From Streptomyces sp. RerS4 (lineage in GTDB: Bacteria > Actinomycetota > Actinomycetes > Streptomycetales > Streptomycetaceae), in assembly GCF_023515955.1 (NCBI RefSeq), contig NZ_CP097322.1:4698501-4762500 (forward strand): 64,000 nucleotides of DNA. The letters are read 5' to 3'. The first letter of the stretch is position 1, and each line of letters begins with the position of its first letter. The notes under the pieces are model-generated. The model did not search any database. It had not been told where the DNA came from and saw only the letters and a program-made list of their open reading frames with translations. Shown piece by piece: positions 49,605 to 58,619 of this stretch. The position numbers and the translations under genes are program-made.

Positions 49605-52511
49605 TTGGCTTTCCAGATGCCGGACCGAGGCGGAGGCCCCTCCGGGCCACGGATGAGAGTCGGCCGCCCCTCCCGGCGTGCCCGGACTCTGCTGACGACA
49701 CTGGGCGTCCTGGCCGTCCTGGCCATGGCGTTCATCATGTTCGCGGGCTTCTGGACCGACTGGCTCTGGTTCCGCTCCGTGAAGTACTCCACCGTCTTCA
49801 CCACCACCCTGTGGACCAAGATCGGCCTCTTCGCCGTCTTCGGTCTGCTGATGGCCGGTGCCGTCGGACTCAACATCTGGCTCGCGCACCGGCTGCGGCC
49901 GCCGCTGAGTGCGATGTCGATGGAGCAGCAGAGCCTCGACCGTTACCGAATGAGCATCGCCCCGTACAAGAAGTGGCTGCTCATCGCCATCGCCGTCGTC
50001 GTCGGCCTGATCGCCGGCGCCTCGGCGGCCGGCCAGTGGAAGACCTGGCTGATGTACGTGAACGGGGTGCCCTTCGGGCGGAAGGACCCCCAGTTCCACC
50101 TGGACGTGTCGTTCTACACCTTCGACCTGCCCTGGTACCGCTTCCTGCTCGGCTTCGGCTTCGCGGCCGTCGTGCTCTCGGTGATCGCCGCCGTCGTCGT
50201 GCACTACCTGTACGGCGGACTGCGCGTGACCAGCCCGGGTGCCCGCGCCACCGCCGCCGCCACCGGGCACCTGTCGGTGCTGCTCGGCCTCTTCGTCACG
50301 TTCAAGGCGATCGCCTACTGGCTCGACCGGTACGGCCTCGCCGTGAAGTCCAGCGACTTCAAGGCCGCCGACAACTGGACCGGCCTGCGCTACGTCGACG
50401 CCAACGCCTACCTGCCGGCGAAGACGATCCTCGTCGCCATCGCGGCGATCTGCGCGGTGCTGTTCTTCGCCACCCTGTGGCGCCGCACCTGGCAGCTGCC
50501 GGTCATCGGCTTCGGCCTCATGGTCCTCTCGGCGATCCTGATCGGCGGGCTCTACCCGGCGATCGTGCAGAAGTTCCAGGTCCAGCCGAACGAGCAGGCC
50601 AAGGAATCCCCGTACGTCGAGAAGAACATCAAGGCCACGCGCGACGCCTACGGGATCGCCGGAGCCGAAGTCAAGGACTATCCCGGCGTCCCCGCGGCCG
50701 GCACCGACAAGGCCGCGCTGCGCAAGGCGGCCGACACCACCGCCAGCGTCCGCCTCCTCGACCCGAACATCGTCTCGCCGGCCTTCCAGCAGCTCCAGCA
50801 GGTCAAGGGCTACTACGGCTTCCCGTCCACCCTCGCGGTCGACCGGTACGACGGCCAGGACACGGTCATCGGGCTGCGCGAGCTGAACATCGGCGGCATC
50901 CCGAAGAACAACTGGATCAACGACCACTTCAAGTACACGCACGGTTACGGCGTGGTCGCGGCCAAGGGCACCACCGTGAAGGACGGCGCCCCCGACTTCA
51001 CCCAGTCCGACCTGCCCTCCAAGGGCATGTTCGGCACGGACTTCGAGCAGCGCATCTACTACGGCGAGATGACGAAGCAGTACTCGATCGTCGGTGGACC
51101 GCAGAAGGAGCTCGACTACTCGGACGACAAGGGCGAGAAGGAGACGAGCTACAAGGGCGACTCCGGCGTCAACCTCGACAACCCGATCAACCGGGCCGCC
51201 TACGCGCTCGCCTTCAGCGAGCCGCAGATCCTCTACTCGGGCGCCATCGGCGACGGCTCGCGGATCCTCTACAACCGCACGCCCAAGGAGCGCGTCGAGG
51301 CCGTCGCGCCGTGGCTGACGATCGACGGGGCCCCGTACCCGGCGGTCGTCGACGGCCGGATCAAGTGGATCGTCGACGCCTACACGACGACCAACGGCTA
51401 CCCGTACGCCTCGCGCACCACGCTGGGCGACAGCACCGCCGACTCGCTGACCAACAGCCAGCGCGCGGTGGTGGCCCAGGAGAACCGGGTCAACTACATC
51501 CGCAACTCGGTGAAGGCCACCGTCGACGCGTACGACGGCACGGTGAACCTGTACCAGTGGGACACCGCGGACCCGGTGCTGAAGACCTGGATGAAGGCCT
51601 TCCCGGGGACGGTCAAGGCCAAGAGCGAGATCTCCAAGCCGCTGATGGACCACCTGCGCTACCCGCAGGACCTCTTCAAGGTCCAGCGCGAGCTGCTGAC
51701 CCGCTACCACGTCACCGACCCGCAGACCTTCCTCAGCGGCAGTGAGGCGTGGGCCGTCCCGGACGACCCGACGACCAAGGCCGGTACGGCCGTTCCGCCG
51801 TACTACCTGTCGATGAAGATGCCGAACCAGACGGAGAAGGACCAGGTCTTCTCGCTCACGACGACCTTCACGCCGAACGAGCGGGACAACCTGAGCGCCT
51901 ACATGGCGGTCAACGCCGATCCGGGCACCCCGGACTACGGCAAGATCCGCATCCTGAAGCTGCCGACGAGCAAGCCCGTCGACGGCCCCAAGCAGGTGCA
52001 GAGCAAGTTCCAGTCCGAACCGAAGATCGCCGAGTCGATCCGCCTGCTGCGCGGTGGCGACTCCGAGGTCGAGTACGGCAACCTGCTCGCGGTCCCGCTC
52101 GACGGCGGCATGCTCTACGTCGAGCCCGTGTACGTCCGCAGCTCCGGCCTGAAGTACCCGCTGCTGCGCAAGGTGCTGGTGACCTACGGCGGCCAGACCG
52201 CCTTCGAGGACACCCTGGAGAAGGCGCTGAGCGTGGTCTTCGGAGCCGAGGCACCCACGACGCCCACGACGCCGACCCCGCCGACCACCCCGCCGGGCGA
52301 GGGCACCACCACGCCCCCGACGTCGCAGGACCCGACGGTCAAGGCGGCGCTCACCGACGCCCAGAAGGCGATCGAGGCCGCCGAGGCGGCCCGCCAGAAG
52401 GGCGACTGGGCGGCCTTCGGCAAGGCGCAGGACGACATCAAGGCGGCGCTCCAGCGGGCGATCGACGCGGAGGCCAAGCTGACGGCCCCGACGCCGAAGC
52501 CGGGGGGCTAG
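49605..52511 (+). CDS. UPF0182 family membrane protein
   Basis: A 968-residue membrane protein. Seven or so membrane helices lie between residues 30 and 330 (for example GVLAVLAMAFIMFAGFW, LLIAIAVVVGLIAGASAAG, LVAIAAICAVLFFATLW). A long extracytoplasmic domain follows, and the last 80 residues are Thr/Pro-rich then helical. The family is essential-like and conserved in actinobacteria (Rv3193c) but uncharacterised. TTG at 49605 is chosen because GAGGTG lies 5 nt upstream; ATG at 49617 (MPDRGGG) is an alternative. Confidence 0.9.
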   Translation: MAFQMPDRGGGPSGPRMRVGRPSRRARTLLTTLGVLAVLAMAFIMFAGFWTDWLWFRSVKYSTVFTTTLWTKIGLFAVFGLLMAGAVGLNIWLAHRLRPPLSAMSMEQQSLDRYRMSIAPYKKWLLIAIAVVVGLIAGASAAGQWKTWLMYVNGVPFGRKDPQFHLDVSFYTFDLPWYRFLLGFGFAAVVLSVIAAVVVHYLYGGLRVTSPGARATAAATGHLSVLLGLFVTFKAIAYWLDRYGLAVKSSDFKAADNWTGLRYVDANAYLPAKTILVAIAAICAVLFFATLWRRTWQLPVIGFGLMVLSAILIGGLYPAIVQKFQVQPNEQAKESPYVEKNIKATRDAYGIAGAEVKDYPGVPAAGTDKAALRKAADTTASVRLLDPNIVSPAFQQLQQVKGYYGFPSTLAVDRYDGQDTVIGLRELNIGGIPKNNWINDHFKYTHGYGVVAAKGTTVKDGAPDFTQSDLPSKGMFGTDFEQRIYYGEMTKQYSIVGGPQKELDYSDDKGEKETSYKGDSGVNLDNPINRAAYALAFSEPQILYSGAIGDGSRILYNRTPKERVEAVAPWLTIDGAPYPAVVDGRIKWIVDAYTTTNGYPYASRTTLGDSTADSLTNSQRAVVAQENRVNYIRNSVKATVDAYDGTVNLYQWDTADPVLKTWMKAFPGTVKAKSEISKPLMDHLRYPQDLFKVQRELLTRYHVTDPQTFLSGSEAWAVPDDPTTKAGTAVPPYYLSMKMPNQTEKDQVFSLTTTFTPNERDNLSAYMAVNADPGTPDYGKIRILKLPTSKPVDGPKQVQSKFQSEPKIAESIRLLRGGDSEVEYGNLLAVPLDGGMLYVEPVYVRSSGLKYPLLRKVLVTYGGQTAFEDTLEKALSVVFGAEAPTTPTTPTPPTTPPGEGTTTPPTSQDPTVKAALTDAQKAIEAAEAARQKGDWAAFGKAQDDIKAALQRAIDAEAKLTAPTPKPGG

Positions 52512-52573
52512 CCGGCCCGCCGAGATACGCGGTAAAGGTTCCGTCCCGCGTCGTGTTACTGTTGTTTCACCGA

Positions 52574-52647
52574 CGCGGGGTGGAGCAGCTCGGTAGCTCG
52601 CTGGGCTCATAACCCAGAGGTCGCAGGTTCAAATCCTGTCCCCGCTA
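52574..52647 (+). tRNA. Initiator tRNA-Met(CAU), copy 1
   Basis: A full cloverleaf: acceptor CGCGGGG/CCCCGCT, D arm GAGC/GCTC, anticodon arm CTGGG-CTCATAA-CCCAG and T arm GCAGG-TTCAAAT-CCTGT. Three G:C pairs at the base of the anticodon stem and the unpaired 1:72 position mark it as the initiator. CCA is not encoded. A hairpin follows after 7 nt. An identical copy lies at 54793-54866. Confidence 0.97.
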
Positions 52648-52654
52648 CTGAAAA

Positions 52655-52688
52655 CGAAGGCCCGGATCCCTTGGGATCCGGGCCTTCG
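52655..52688 (+). terminator. Terminator after initiator tRNA copy 1
   Basis: Perfect 16-bp stem around TT (52655-52670 with 52673-52688), ending in CTTCGTC. Confidence 0.85.
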
Positions 52689-52852
52689 TCATGTCCGGCA
52701 CCTGGGCTGTGAGACACACGGGGTCACTGGGGCGGGTGAGTTGAGGCGGGACCGTGTTTGACTTGTCTCTCTGTGGGCATGTCGACAAAACGCTGTAGTG
52801 ACCTCACTGGCTGCGACATACCAGGTGTACGCGGGTAGCAGGTGATGCGACG

Positions 52853-54709
52853 ATGGGATTTATGGGGGACAGGTCAACTCTGCTGGAGACAGGGCGGTTT
52901 GTGAGGGCGGAGTCCGAGACGGGCACGGGGGTCGGTGAGGCCGTTCCCGCTGTCAACGCGCAGACCGCCCTGACCGTTGCGGATCTCGCGGAAGAAGCGT
53001 TCGGCGACGCCGAGGGGGCCACCGAGACCGAGCTGGAAGCACGGCACCGGGTCGCGGCCGACAAGGGCGACGCCGGCGCCATGAGCGTGCTCGGCGCCCT
53101 CCTGCTGCGCCGCGGCGACCTGGTCGGAGCCGAACCCTACCTGCGGGGCGCCACCGCGGCGGGCGACCGCGCCGCCGCCAACAACCTGGGCGTCCTCCTC
53201 CACCAGCGCGGCTACCCCGACGAGGCCGCCGGCTGGTGGCGGGTCGCCGCCGTCGCCGGCTCCGCCCCCGCCGCCCACGCCCTCGGCCGGCACTACCGCG
53301 AGCGCGGGGACGAGCCCGCCGCCGAGTACTGGCTGCGCCAGGCGGCCGAATCCGGCCACGCCCTGGGCGCGTACGCCCTCGCCGACCTGCTGGAGCACCG
53401 AGGCGACCGGGGCGTCGAGCGCTGGTTCCGGGCCGCCGCCGAGCAGGGCCACCGGGAGGCTGCGTACCGCCTCGCGCGCCACCTGCGCAAGGGCGACCCC
53501 GCCGAGGCCGAGCAGTGGTACCGGCAGGCCGCCGCGCGCGGGCACCGTCGCGCCGGGCTGCACCTCGGCGCCCTGCTGGAGGCCCGCGGCGAGCTGAAGG
53601 AGGCCGGCCGCTGGTACCTGAGCTCCGCCAAGCAGGGTGAGGCGCGGGCGGCCTGCGCGCTGGGCTTCCTGCTGCGCGACGCCGGCGACGAGGACAGCGC
53701 CGCCGCCTGGTGGCACCGTGCCGCGCAGGACGGCGACGGCAACGCCGCCAACGCCCTGGGGGCCCTGCACGCCGCGCGCGGCGAGACCCAGACCGCCGAG
53801 AAGTGGTACCGGGCCGCGATGGACGCCGGCGACCAGAACGGCGCCTACAACCTCGCGCTGCTGTGCGCCGCCCAGGAGCGCACCGCGCAAGCCGAGCAGT
53901 GGTACCGCCGCGCGGCCTACGCGGGCCACCGCGAGGCGGCCAACGCCCTGGCGATCCTGCTCCTCCAGGGTGGGGACGCCGCCGGAGCCGAGCCCTGGTT
54001 CTCCAAGGCGGCCGAGGCCGGCAGCGTGGACGCCGCCTTCAACCTCGGGATCCTCTTCGCGAGCCGGGACGAGGACCGCACCGCCCTCAAGTGGTACGAG
54101 CGCGCCGCCGCGGCCGGCCACACCGACGCCGCCCTCCAGGTCGGCATCGCCCTCGTACGCGACGGCGCGGACCGGGCCGCCGAGCGGCACCTGCGCTGCG
54201 CGGCGGGCGGCGGCAGCGCCGAGGCGGCGTTCCGCCTGGCCTCGCTGCTGGAGTCGCTGGCCCCGCCTCCGGAGCCGGTGGCGCTCGGCGAGTCCGTCGC
54301 CGGCGCCGCGCGCACCGAGAGCGAGGAGTGGTACGAGCGGGCCGCCGAGCAGGGCCACCGCCGGGCCCAGGTGCGGGTCGGCATGCTGGCCGCCGCCCGG
54401 GGCGACCTGACGGTGGCGGCGCGCTGGTACCGGGAGGCGGCCGAGGCCGGCTCCCGCAACGGCGCCTTCAACCTCGGGCTGCTCCTCGCGCGCGAGGGGA
54501 ACGAACCGGAGGCTGCGCTGTGGTGGACCCGGGCCGCCGTCGCCGGCCACGGCCGGGCCGCGCTGCGGCTGGGCCTGCTGGCGGCCCGCCACGGGGACCT
54601 CGCCGAGGGGCAGAAGTGGTGCGTGCGCGCCATGGAGCTGGGGCCGGCGGAGGTCGCCGAGCGCGCCGCCCGGCTGCGCGACGCGCTGGCGGAGGAGCTC
54701 TCGGCCTGA
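52853..54709 (+). CDS. Sel1-like tandem repeat protein
   Basis: A 618-residue protein built of about 15 Sel1/TPR-like repeats of 35-36 residues, from residue 60 to the end. Each contains an A-E-x-W-Y-R-x-A-A-x-x-G-x-x-x-A-x-x-x-L-G pattern (for example AEQWYRQAAARGHRRAGLHLGALL). The first 45 residues are unrelated and disordered. Such solenoids bind proteins; the partner is unknown. ATG at 52853 is taken; ATG at 52862 (MGDRSTLL) is an alternative. It sits between two identical initiator tRNA genes. A hairpin follows. Confidence 0.85.
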   Translation: MGFMGDRSTLLETGRFVRAESETGTGVGEAVPAVNAQTALTVADLAEEAFGDAEGATETELEARHRVAADKGDAGAMSVLGALLLRRGDLVGAEPYLRGATAAGDRAAANNLGVLLHQRGYPDEAAGWWRVAAVAGSAPAAHALGRHYRERGDEPAAEYWLRQAAESGHALGAYALADLLEHRGDRGVERWFRAAAEQGHREAAYRLARHLRKGDPAEAEQWYRQAAARGHRRAGLHLGALLEARGELKEAGRWYLSSAKQGEARAACALGFLLRDAGDEDSAAAWWHRAAQDGDGNAANALGALHAARGETQTAEKWYRAAMDAGDQNGAYNLALLCAAQERTAQAEQWYRRAAYAGHREAANALAILLLQGGDAAGAEPWFSKAAEAGSVDAAFNLGILFASRDEDRTALKWYERAAAAGHTDAALQVGIALVRDGADRAAERHLRCAAGGGSAEAAFRLASLLESLAPPPEPVALGESVAGAARTESEEWYERAAEQGHRRAQVRVGMLAAARGDLTVAARWYREAAEAGSRNGAFNLGLLLAREGNEPEAALWWTRAAVAGHGRAALRLGLLAARHGDLAEGQKWCVRAMELGPAEVAERAARLRDALAEELSA

Positions 54710-54720
54710 GCGGCCTTCCC

Positions 54721-54740
54721 GCCGCCCCGCGCGGGGCGGC
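54721..54740 (+). terminator. Terminator after the Sel1-repeat gene
   Basis: A perfect 20-bp palindrome GCCGCCCCGC with its complement starts 12 bp after the stop. Confidence 0.7.
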
Positions 54741-54750
54741 GGGAACGGAT

Positions 54751-54780
54751 TTGCACATGCCGTACACGTCCCCGTACAGT
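54751..54780 (+). promoter_or_regulatory. Promoter of initiator tRNA copy 2
   Basis: TTGCAC (54751-54756) and TACAGT (54775-54780) are separated by 18 nt, 13 nt before the tRNA start. It is the same -35 as at wblC, but without its AT-rich upstream box. Confidence 0.65.
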
Positions 54781-54792
54781 TGGGTTTACCGA

Positions 54793-54866
54793 CGCGGGGT
54801 GGAGCAGCTCGGTAGCTCGCTGGGCTCATAACCCAGAGGTCGCAGGTTCAAATCCTGTCCCCGCTA
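54793..54866 (+). tRNA. Initiator tRNA-Met(CAU), copy 2
   Basis: Identical in sequence to the copy at 52574-52647, with flanks of 7 nt upstream and a few nt downstream also the same. No CCA is encoded. Confidence 0.97.
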
Positions 54867-54876
54867 CTGAAGGCCC

Positions 54877-54905
54877 AAGGCCCGGATCCCATGGATCCGG
54901 GCCTT
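54877..54905 (+). terminator. Terminator after initiator tRNA copy 2
   Basis: Perfect 13-bp stem around CAT (54877-54889 with 54893-54905), similar in sequence to the terminator of copy 1. Confidence 0.8.
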
Positions 54906-54946
54906 GAGTCGTTTTCGGCCACGCGGTAGGTACTCCAAGACATGAA

Positions 54947-54982
54947 AAAGGGAGGTCGGGGCGCGCGCCCCGACCTCCCTTT
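54947..54982. terminator. Terminator of the Fur-family gene
   Basis: Perfect 18-bp palindrome AAAGGGAGGTCGGGGCGC with its complement, 15 bp past the catR stop on the minus strand. Confidence 0.85.
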
Positions 54983-54997
54983 CCCGTGGACTCTCGG

Positions 54998-55414
54998 CTA
55001 CGCCGCCGCGCAGCTCGGGCAGACGCCCCGGTACGTCACCTCGACCGCCGAGACCAGGAAGCCGAAGCGCTCGCCGTCGGGCAGGTCGGCCAGCGGGTCG
55101 CCCGCCGGGTGGACGTCACGGATCGCACCGCACTGGGCGCACACCAGGTGCTGGTGGGGGCGGTGGGCGTTCGGGTCGTAGCGCTTGGCGCGCCGGTCGG
55201 TCGAAACCTCCAGCACCTCGCCGAGCGAGACGAGCTCGCCCAAGGTGTTGTACACCGTCGCGCGAGAGATCTCGGGCAGTTTGGCCACGGCGCGGGCATG
55301 GACCTCGTCGGCCGTCAGGTGAACGTGGTCACCGTCGAGCACCTCGGCCACGACACGCCGCTGGGCCGTCATGCGCCAGCCGCGTCCGCGAAGTCGTTCC
55401 AGCAGGTCACTCAT
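54998..55414 (-). CDS. catR: Fur/PerR-type peroxide regulator (CatR-like)
   Basis: A 138-residue metalloregulator. The winged helix is at about 10-75 (EISRATVYNTLGELV). HRPHQHLVC holds metal ligands and Cys92/95 and Cys132/135 form the structural zinc site. It is divergent from a catalase gene across 146 bp, as CatR is from catA in Streptomyces, where it represses the catalase until peroxide oxidises it. ATG at 55414 begins MSDLLERL. The symbol follows this arrangement. Confidence 0.9.
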   Translation of the reverse strand: MSDLLERLRGRGWRMTAQRRVVAEVLDGDHVHLTADEVHARAVAKLPEISRATVYNTLGELVSLGEVLEVSTDRRAKRYDPNAHRPHQHLVCAQCGAIRDVHPAGDPLADLPDGERFGFLVSAVEVTYRGVCPSCAAA

Positions 55415-55478
55415 ACACGCCAGCCTAACAGTGGGGATTCGGTGCAGATCCCGAACCGATGTGGACTTGGATCCTTAC

Positions 55479-55506
55479 TTGACTTAGACAAAGTCCATCG
55501 TAGGAT
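55479..55506 (+). promoter_or_regulatory. Catalase promoter with candidate CatR operator
   Basis: TTGACT (55479-55484) and TAGGAT (55501-55506) are separated by 16 nt. Inside lies GACTTAGACAAAGTC (55481-55495), an inverted repeat with 5-bp arms around AGACA, placed so that a bound Fur-type repressor would cover the -35. Confidence 0.6.
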
Positions 55507-55560
55507 CGGATACGGCAAACGCCAAGGACAGGACTTGCAGGAATGACGCAGGAGGCGCAC

Positions 55561-57012
55561 GTGACGCAGGGACCGCTCACCACGGAGGCCGGGGCTCCGG
55601 TCGCCGACAACCAGAACAGCGAGACCGCTGGCGTCGGCGGGCCCGTACTCGTCCAGGACCAGCTCCTGCTGGAGAAGCTCGCGCACTTCAACCGCGAGCG
55701 CATCCCGGAGCGCGTGGTGCACGCCCGCGGCGCCGGCGCCTACGGCACCTTCACCCTGACGCGTGACGTCTCGCAGTGGACCCGGGCGAAGTTCCTCTCC
55801 GAGGTCGGCAAGCAGACCGAGACGTTCCTGCGCTTCTCCACCGTCGCGGGCAACCTCGGTGCGGCCGACGCGGTGCGCGACCCGCGCGGCTGGGCGCTGA
55901 AGTTCTACACCGAAGAGGGCAACTACGACCTCGTCGGCAACAACACCCCGGTGTTCTTCATCAAGGACGCCATCAAGTTCCCCGACTTCATCCACACCCA
56001 GAAGCGCGACCCGTACACGGGCTCGCAGGAGGCGGACAACGTCTGGGACTTCTGGGGTCTGTCGCCCGAGTCCACCCACCAGGTGACCTGGCTGTTCGGC
56101 GACCGCGGCATCCCGGCGTCCTACCGCCACATGAACGGCTACGGCTCGCACACGTTCCAGTGGAACAACGAGGCCGGCGAGGTCTTCTGGGTCAAGTACC
56201 ACTTCAAGACCGACCAGGGCATCAAGAACCTCACCCAGGCCGAGGCCAACAAGCTCGCCGGTGAGGACCCCGACTCGCACCAGCGCGACCTGCGCGAGGC
56301 CATCGAGCGCGGCGACTTCCCGACCTGGACCGTGCAGGTCCAGATCATGCCGGCGGCCGAGGCGGCCGGGTACCGCTTCAACCCGTTCGACCTCACCAAG
56401 GTGTGGCCGCACGAGGACTACCCGCCGATCGAGATCGGCAAGCTGGAGCTCAACCGCAACCCGGAGAACGTCTTCGCCGAGGTCGAGCAGTCCATCTTCA
56501 GCCCGGCGCACTTCGTCCCCGGCATCGGTCCCTCCCCGGACAAGATGCTCCAGGGCCGCCTCTTCGCGTACGGCGACGCCCACCGCTACCGCGTCGGCAT
56601 CAACGCCGACCACCTGCCGGTGAACCGCCCGCACGCCACCGAGGCGCGCACCAACTCCCGTGACGGCTTCCTCTACGACGGCCGGCACAAGGGCGCGAAG
56701 AACTACGAGCCGAACAGCTTCGGCGGCCCGTTCCAGACGAACCGCGCGCTGTGGCAGTCCGTGCCGGTCACCGGCGGCTCCGGCAACCACGCCGCGGCCG
56801 TCCACTCCGAGGACAACGACTTCGTCCAGGCCGGCAACCTCTACCGCCTGATGTCAGAGGACGAGAAGGCCCGTCTCATCGAGAACCTGTCCGGCTTCAT
56901 AGCCAAGGTCTCCCGTGACGACATCGCCGAGCGCGCGATCAACAACTTCCGTCAGGCCGACGGAGACTTCGGCAAGCGGCTGGAAGCCGCGGTCCAGGCC
57001 CTTCGCGGCTAG
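55561..57012 (+). CDS. katA: Catalase (monofunctional heme, clade 3-like)
   Basis: A 483-residue heme catalase that dismutates hydrogen peroxide. The distal His is in RVVHARGAGAYG, Asn in NNTPVFF and the proximal Tyr in RLFAYGDAHRYR. FNPFDLTKVWPH and ENVFAEVEQSIFSPAHFVPG are family signatures. GTG at 55561 follows GGAGGCGCAC, an excellent ribosome site; ATG at 55543 would add six residues. Length matches other Streptomyces catalases. It is controlled by the divergent Fur-type regulator. Confidence 0.97.
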   Translation: MTQGPLTTEAGAPVADNQNSETAGVGGPVLVQDQLLLEKLAHFNRERIPERVVHARGAGAYGTFTLTRDVSQWTRAKFLSEVGKQTETFLRFSTVAGNLGAADAVRDPRGWALKFYTEEGNYDLVGNNTPVFFIKDAIKFPDFIHTQKRDPYTGSQEADNVWDFWGLSPESTHQVTWLFGDRGIPASYRHMNGYGSHTFQWNNEAGEVFWVKYHFKTDQGIKNLTQAEANKLAGEDPDSHQRDLREAIERGDFPTWTVQVQIMPAAEAAGYRFNPFDLTKVWPHEDYPPIEIGKLELNRNPENVFAEVEQSIFSPAHFVPGIGPSPDKMLQGRLFAYGDAHRYRVGINADHLPVNRPHATEARTNSRDGFLYDGRHKGAKNYEPNSFGGPFQTNRALWQSVPVTGGSGNHAAAVHSEDNDFVQAGNLYRLMSEDEKARLIENLSGFIAKVSRDDIAERAINNFRQADGDFGKRLEAAVQALRG

Positions 57013-57034
57013 TCCGGATCGCTTGTCGTAGCAG

Positions 57035-57078
57035 GACGGCGGGCCGGAATCCTCCTCAAAGGGTTCCGGCCCGCCGTC
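57035..57078. terminator. Bidirectional terminator
   Basis: A 15-bp perfect stem (57035-57049 with 57064-57078) with a 14-nt loop lies between catalase and the converging CBS gene. Confidence 0.8.
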
Positions 57079-57080
57079 GT

Positions 57081-57476
57081 CTACGCCACCACGGCGTTGC
57101 GTCGCGCCTTGACCCAGCAGCGGATCACGTCCCGGACCGAGACGATGCCCACGGGGCCGCCGCCGTCCAGCACGATCAGGTGGCGAAAGCCGCCGTTGGC
57201 CATCGCCTCGGCCGCGTCCTGGAGCGTGGCCTCCGGCGTGCAGAAGACGACGTTGTTCGTGGTGTGCGCGCCCACGGTCTCGCGGTCGGGGTCGTGGCCG
57301 GCGCCGATCGAGTTGAGGATGTCGCGTTCGGTGAGGATCCCGATGCCGCTGTGGTCGGGGTCGAGGACGACGGCCGCGCCGACGCGCCGGCCGGACATCA
57401 GGCTTGCCGCCTGTCGCAGGGTGTGGGCGGGTCCGAGGGTGAGGATCACGGTGCTCATGGCGTCACGGACGAGCAT
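57081..57476 (-). CDS. CBS domain pair protein
   Basis: A 131-residue protein made of two CBS motifs (MSTVILTLGPAHTLRQAASLM..GILTERDIL and NVVFCTPEATLQDAAEAM..GIVSVRDVI). Such stand-alone pairs bind adenosine nucleotides and sense energy status. ATG at 57474-57476 is used; an upstream frame from 57566 is longer but poorly supported. GGAGG lies 12 nt before the ATG, slightly far. It has no partner domain. Confidence 0.88.
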   Translation of the reverse strand: MLVRDAMSTVILTLGPAHTLRQAASLMSGRRVGAAVVLDPDHSGIGILTERDILNSIGAGHDPDRETVGAHTTNNVVFCTPEATLQDAAEAMANGGFRHLIVLDGGGPVGIVSVRDVIRCWVKARRNAVVA

Positions 57477-57657
57477 GAAGAGAGCCACCTCCTGGGTGAT
57501 TCCTCCGGCTTGGGTCGGGTGCGTCGGTGGAGCCCCGCTGGAGCGTGCTCTAGAGAAAGCTTTCACAAACGCACAAGCCGGGGGATTGTCAGAGTCCCAC
57601 GGGCACGCAGCCTCAGCAAGAAGGCGTACGAGGGCGCGTGCCGGCGCGCGCCGCGCG

Positions 57658-58461
57658 TCAGGCGCTCGGGCGGAGCAGCGCCAACATCTCGTCGTGCAAC
57701 AGGCCGTTGGAGGCCGCGGCGTTCCCGCCGTGGACCCCGTCCACCCCGTCGAGGTCGGTGAACCGGCCGCCCGCCTCCTGAACCACGACCGCGATGGCCG
57801 CCATGTCCCACAGGTTCAGCTCCGGCTCGGCGCACAGGTCCAGCGAGCCCTCCGCGACGAGCATGTACGGCCAGAAGTCGCCGTAGCCCCGGCTGCGCCA
57901 GCAGGCGCGCGTCAGGTCCAGGAAGCCGGGCAGGCGCCCCTGCTCCTCCCAACCGGTCAGCGACGAGTACGCGAACGAGGCGTCGGCCAGCGTGGAGACC
58001 TTGGAGACGCCGAGGGCGGTGGTCGCGCCCAGCGCGCCGCCCGAGAAGGCGCCGCCGCCCTGCGCGGCCCACCAGCGGCGACCCAGGGCCGGGGCCGAGA
58101 CCACGCCGACGACCGGACGGAACACGCCGTCCTCGCCCTCGGTCATCAGGGAGATCAGCGTCGCCCAGACGGGGACCCCGCGCACGTAGTTCTTCGTACC
58201 GTCGATCGGGTCGACGACCCAGCGGCGCGGCCCCTCGCCCTTGAGCCCGTACTCCTCGCCCAGGATGGCGTCGGAGGGGCGCGCGGCGAGGATCCCGGCG
58301 CGGATGACCTCCTCGGCGGCCTTGTCCGCCTCGCTGACCGGCGTCATGTCCGGCTTCGTCTCGACCAGGAGGTCGAGGGCGCGGAAGCGCTCCATCGTCG
58401 TGGCGTCCGCCGCGTCGGCGAGTTCGAGGGCGAGGCGGAGGTCATCGTCATACTCGGGCAT
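57658..58461 (-). CDS. hisN: Histidinol-phosphatase HisN (inositol monophosphatase family)
   Basis: A 267-residue Mg-dependent phosphatase. Metal ligands are in GEEYG, WVVDPIDGTKNYVRG and NLWDMAAIAVVVQEAGG, the three motifs of the inositol monophosphatase fold. The actinobacterial subgroup with VRGVPVWATLI is HisN, which makes histidinol. TACTGT on the minus strand lies 6 nt before the ATG, so it is likely leaderless. It is divergent from a TetR gene. Confidence 0.93.
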   Translation of the reverse strand: MPEYDDDLRLALELADAADATTMERFRALDLLVETKPDMTPVSEADKAAEEVIRAGILAARPSDAILGEEYGLKGEGPRRWVVDPIDGTKNYVRGVPVWATLISLMTEGEDGVFRPVVGVVSAPALGRRWWAAQGGGAFSGGALGATTALGVSKVSTLADASFAYSSLTGWEEQGRLPGFLDLTRACWRSRGYGDFWPYMLVAEGSLDLCAEPELNLWDMAAIAVVVQEAGGRFTDLDGVDGVHGGNAAASNGLLHDEMLALLRPSA

Positions 58462-58527
58462 GCCCGAACAGTATCCAGACTCCGGCGGCCCGGCGAACGA
58501 CGTCCACAGTGCGGCCGAAGGGCGCCC

Positions 58528-58556
58528 TTGACAGGATCTGGCGCCCCGTCAACTCT
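58528..58556 (+). promoter_or_regulatory. Candidate promoter of the tetR gene
   Basis: TTGACA (58528-58533) and AACTCT (58551-58556) are separated by 17 nt. Downstream DNA to the ATG holds short GGAGGGCCGGC repeats. Confidence 0.45.
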
Positions 58557-58619
58557 GGCGGGAGAGCCCAGCGGAGGGCCGGCGGAGGGCCGGCGGGGAA
58601 CCGGCGGGGGAGGCGCGGC

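Noticed and set aside
49554..52610. A 1018-codon minus-strand frame over the UPF0182 gene
   Set aside because: The plus-strand gene matches a well-conserved family; the antisense frame has Arg/Leu/Val-rich shadow composition.
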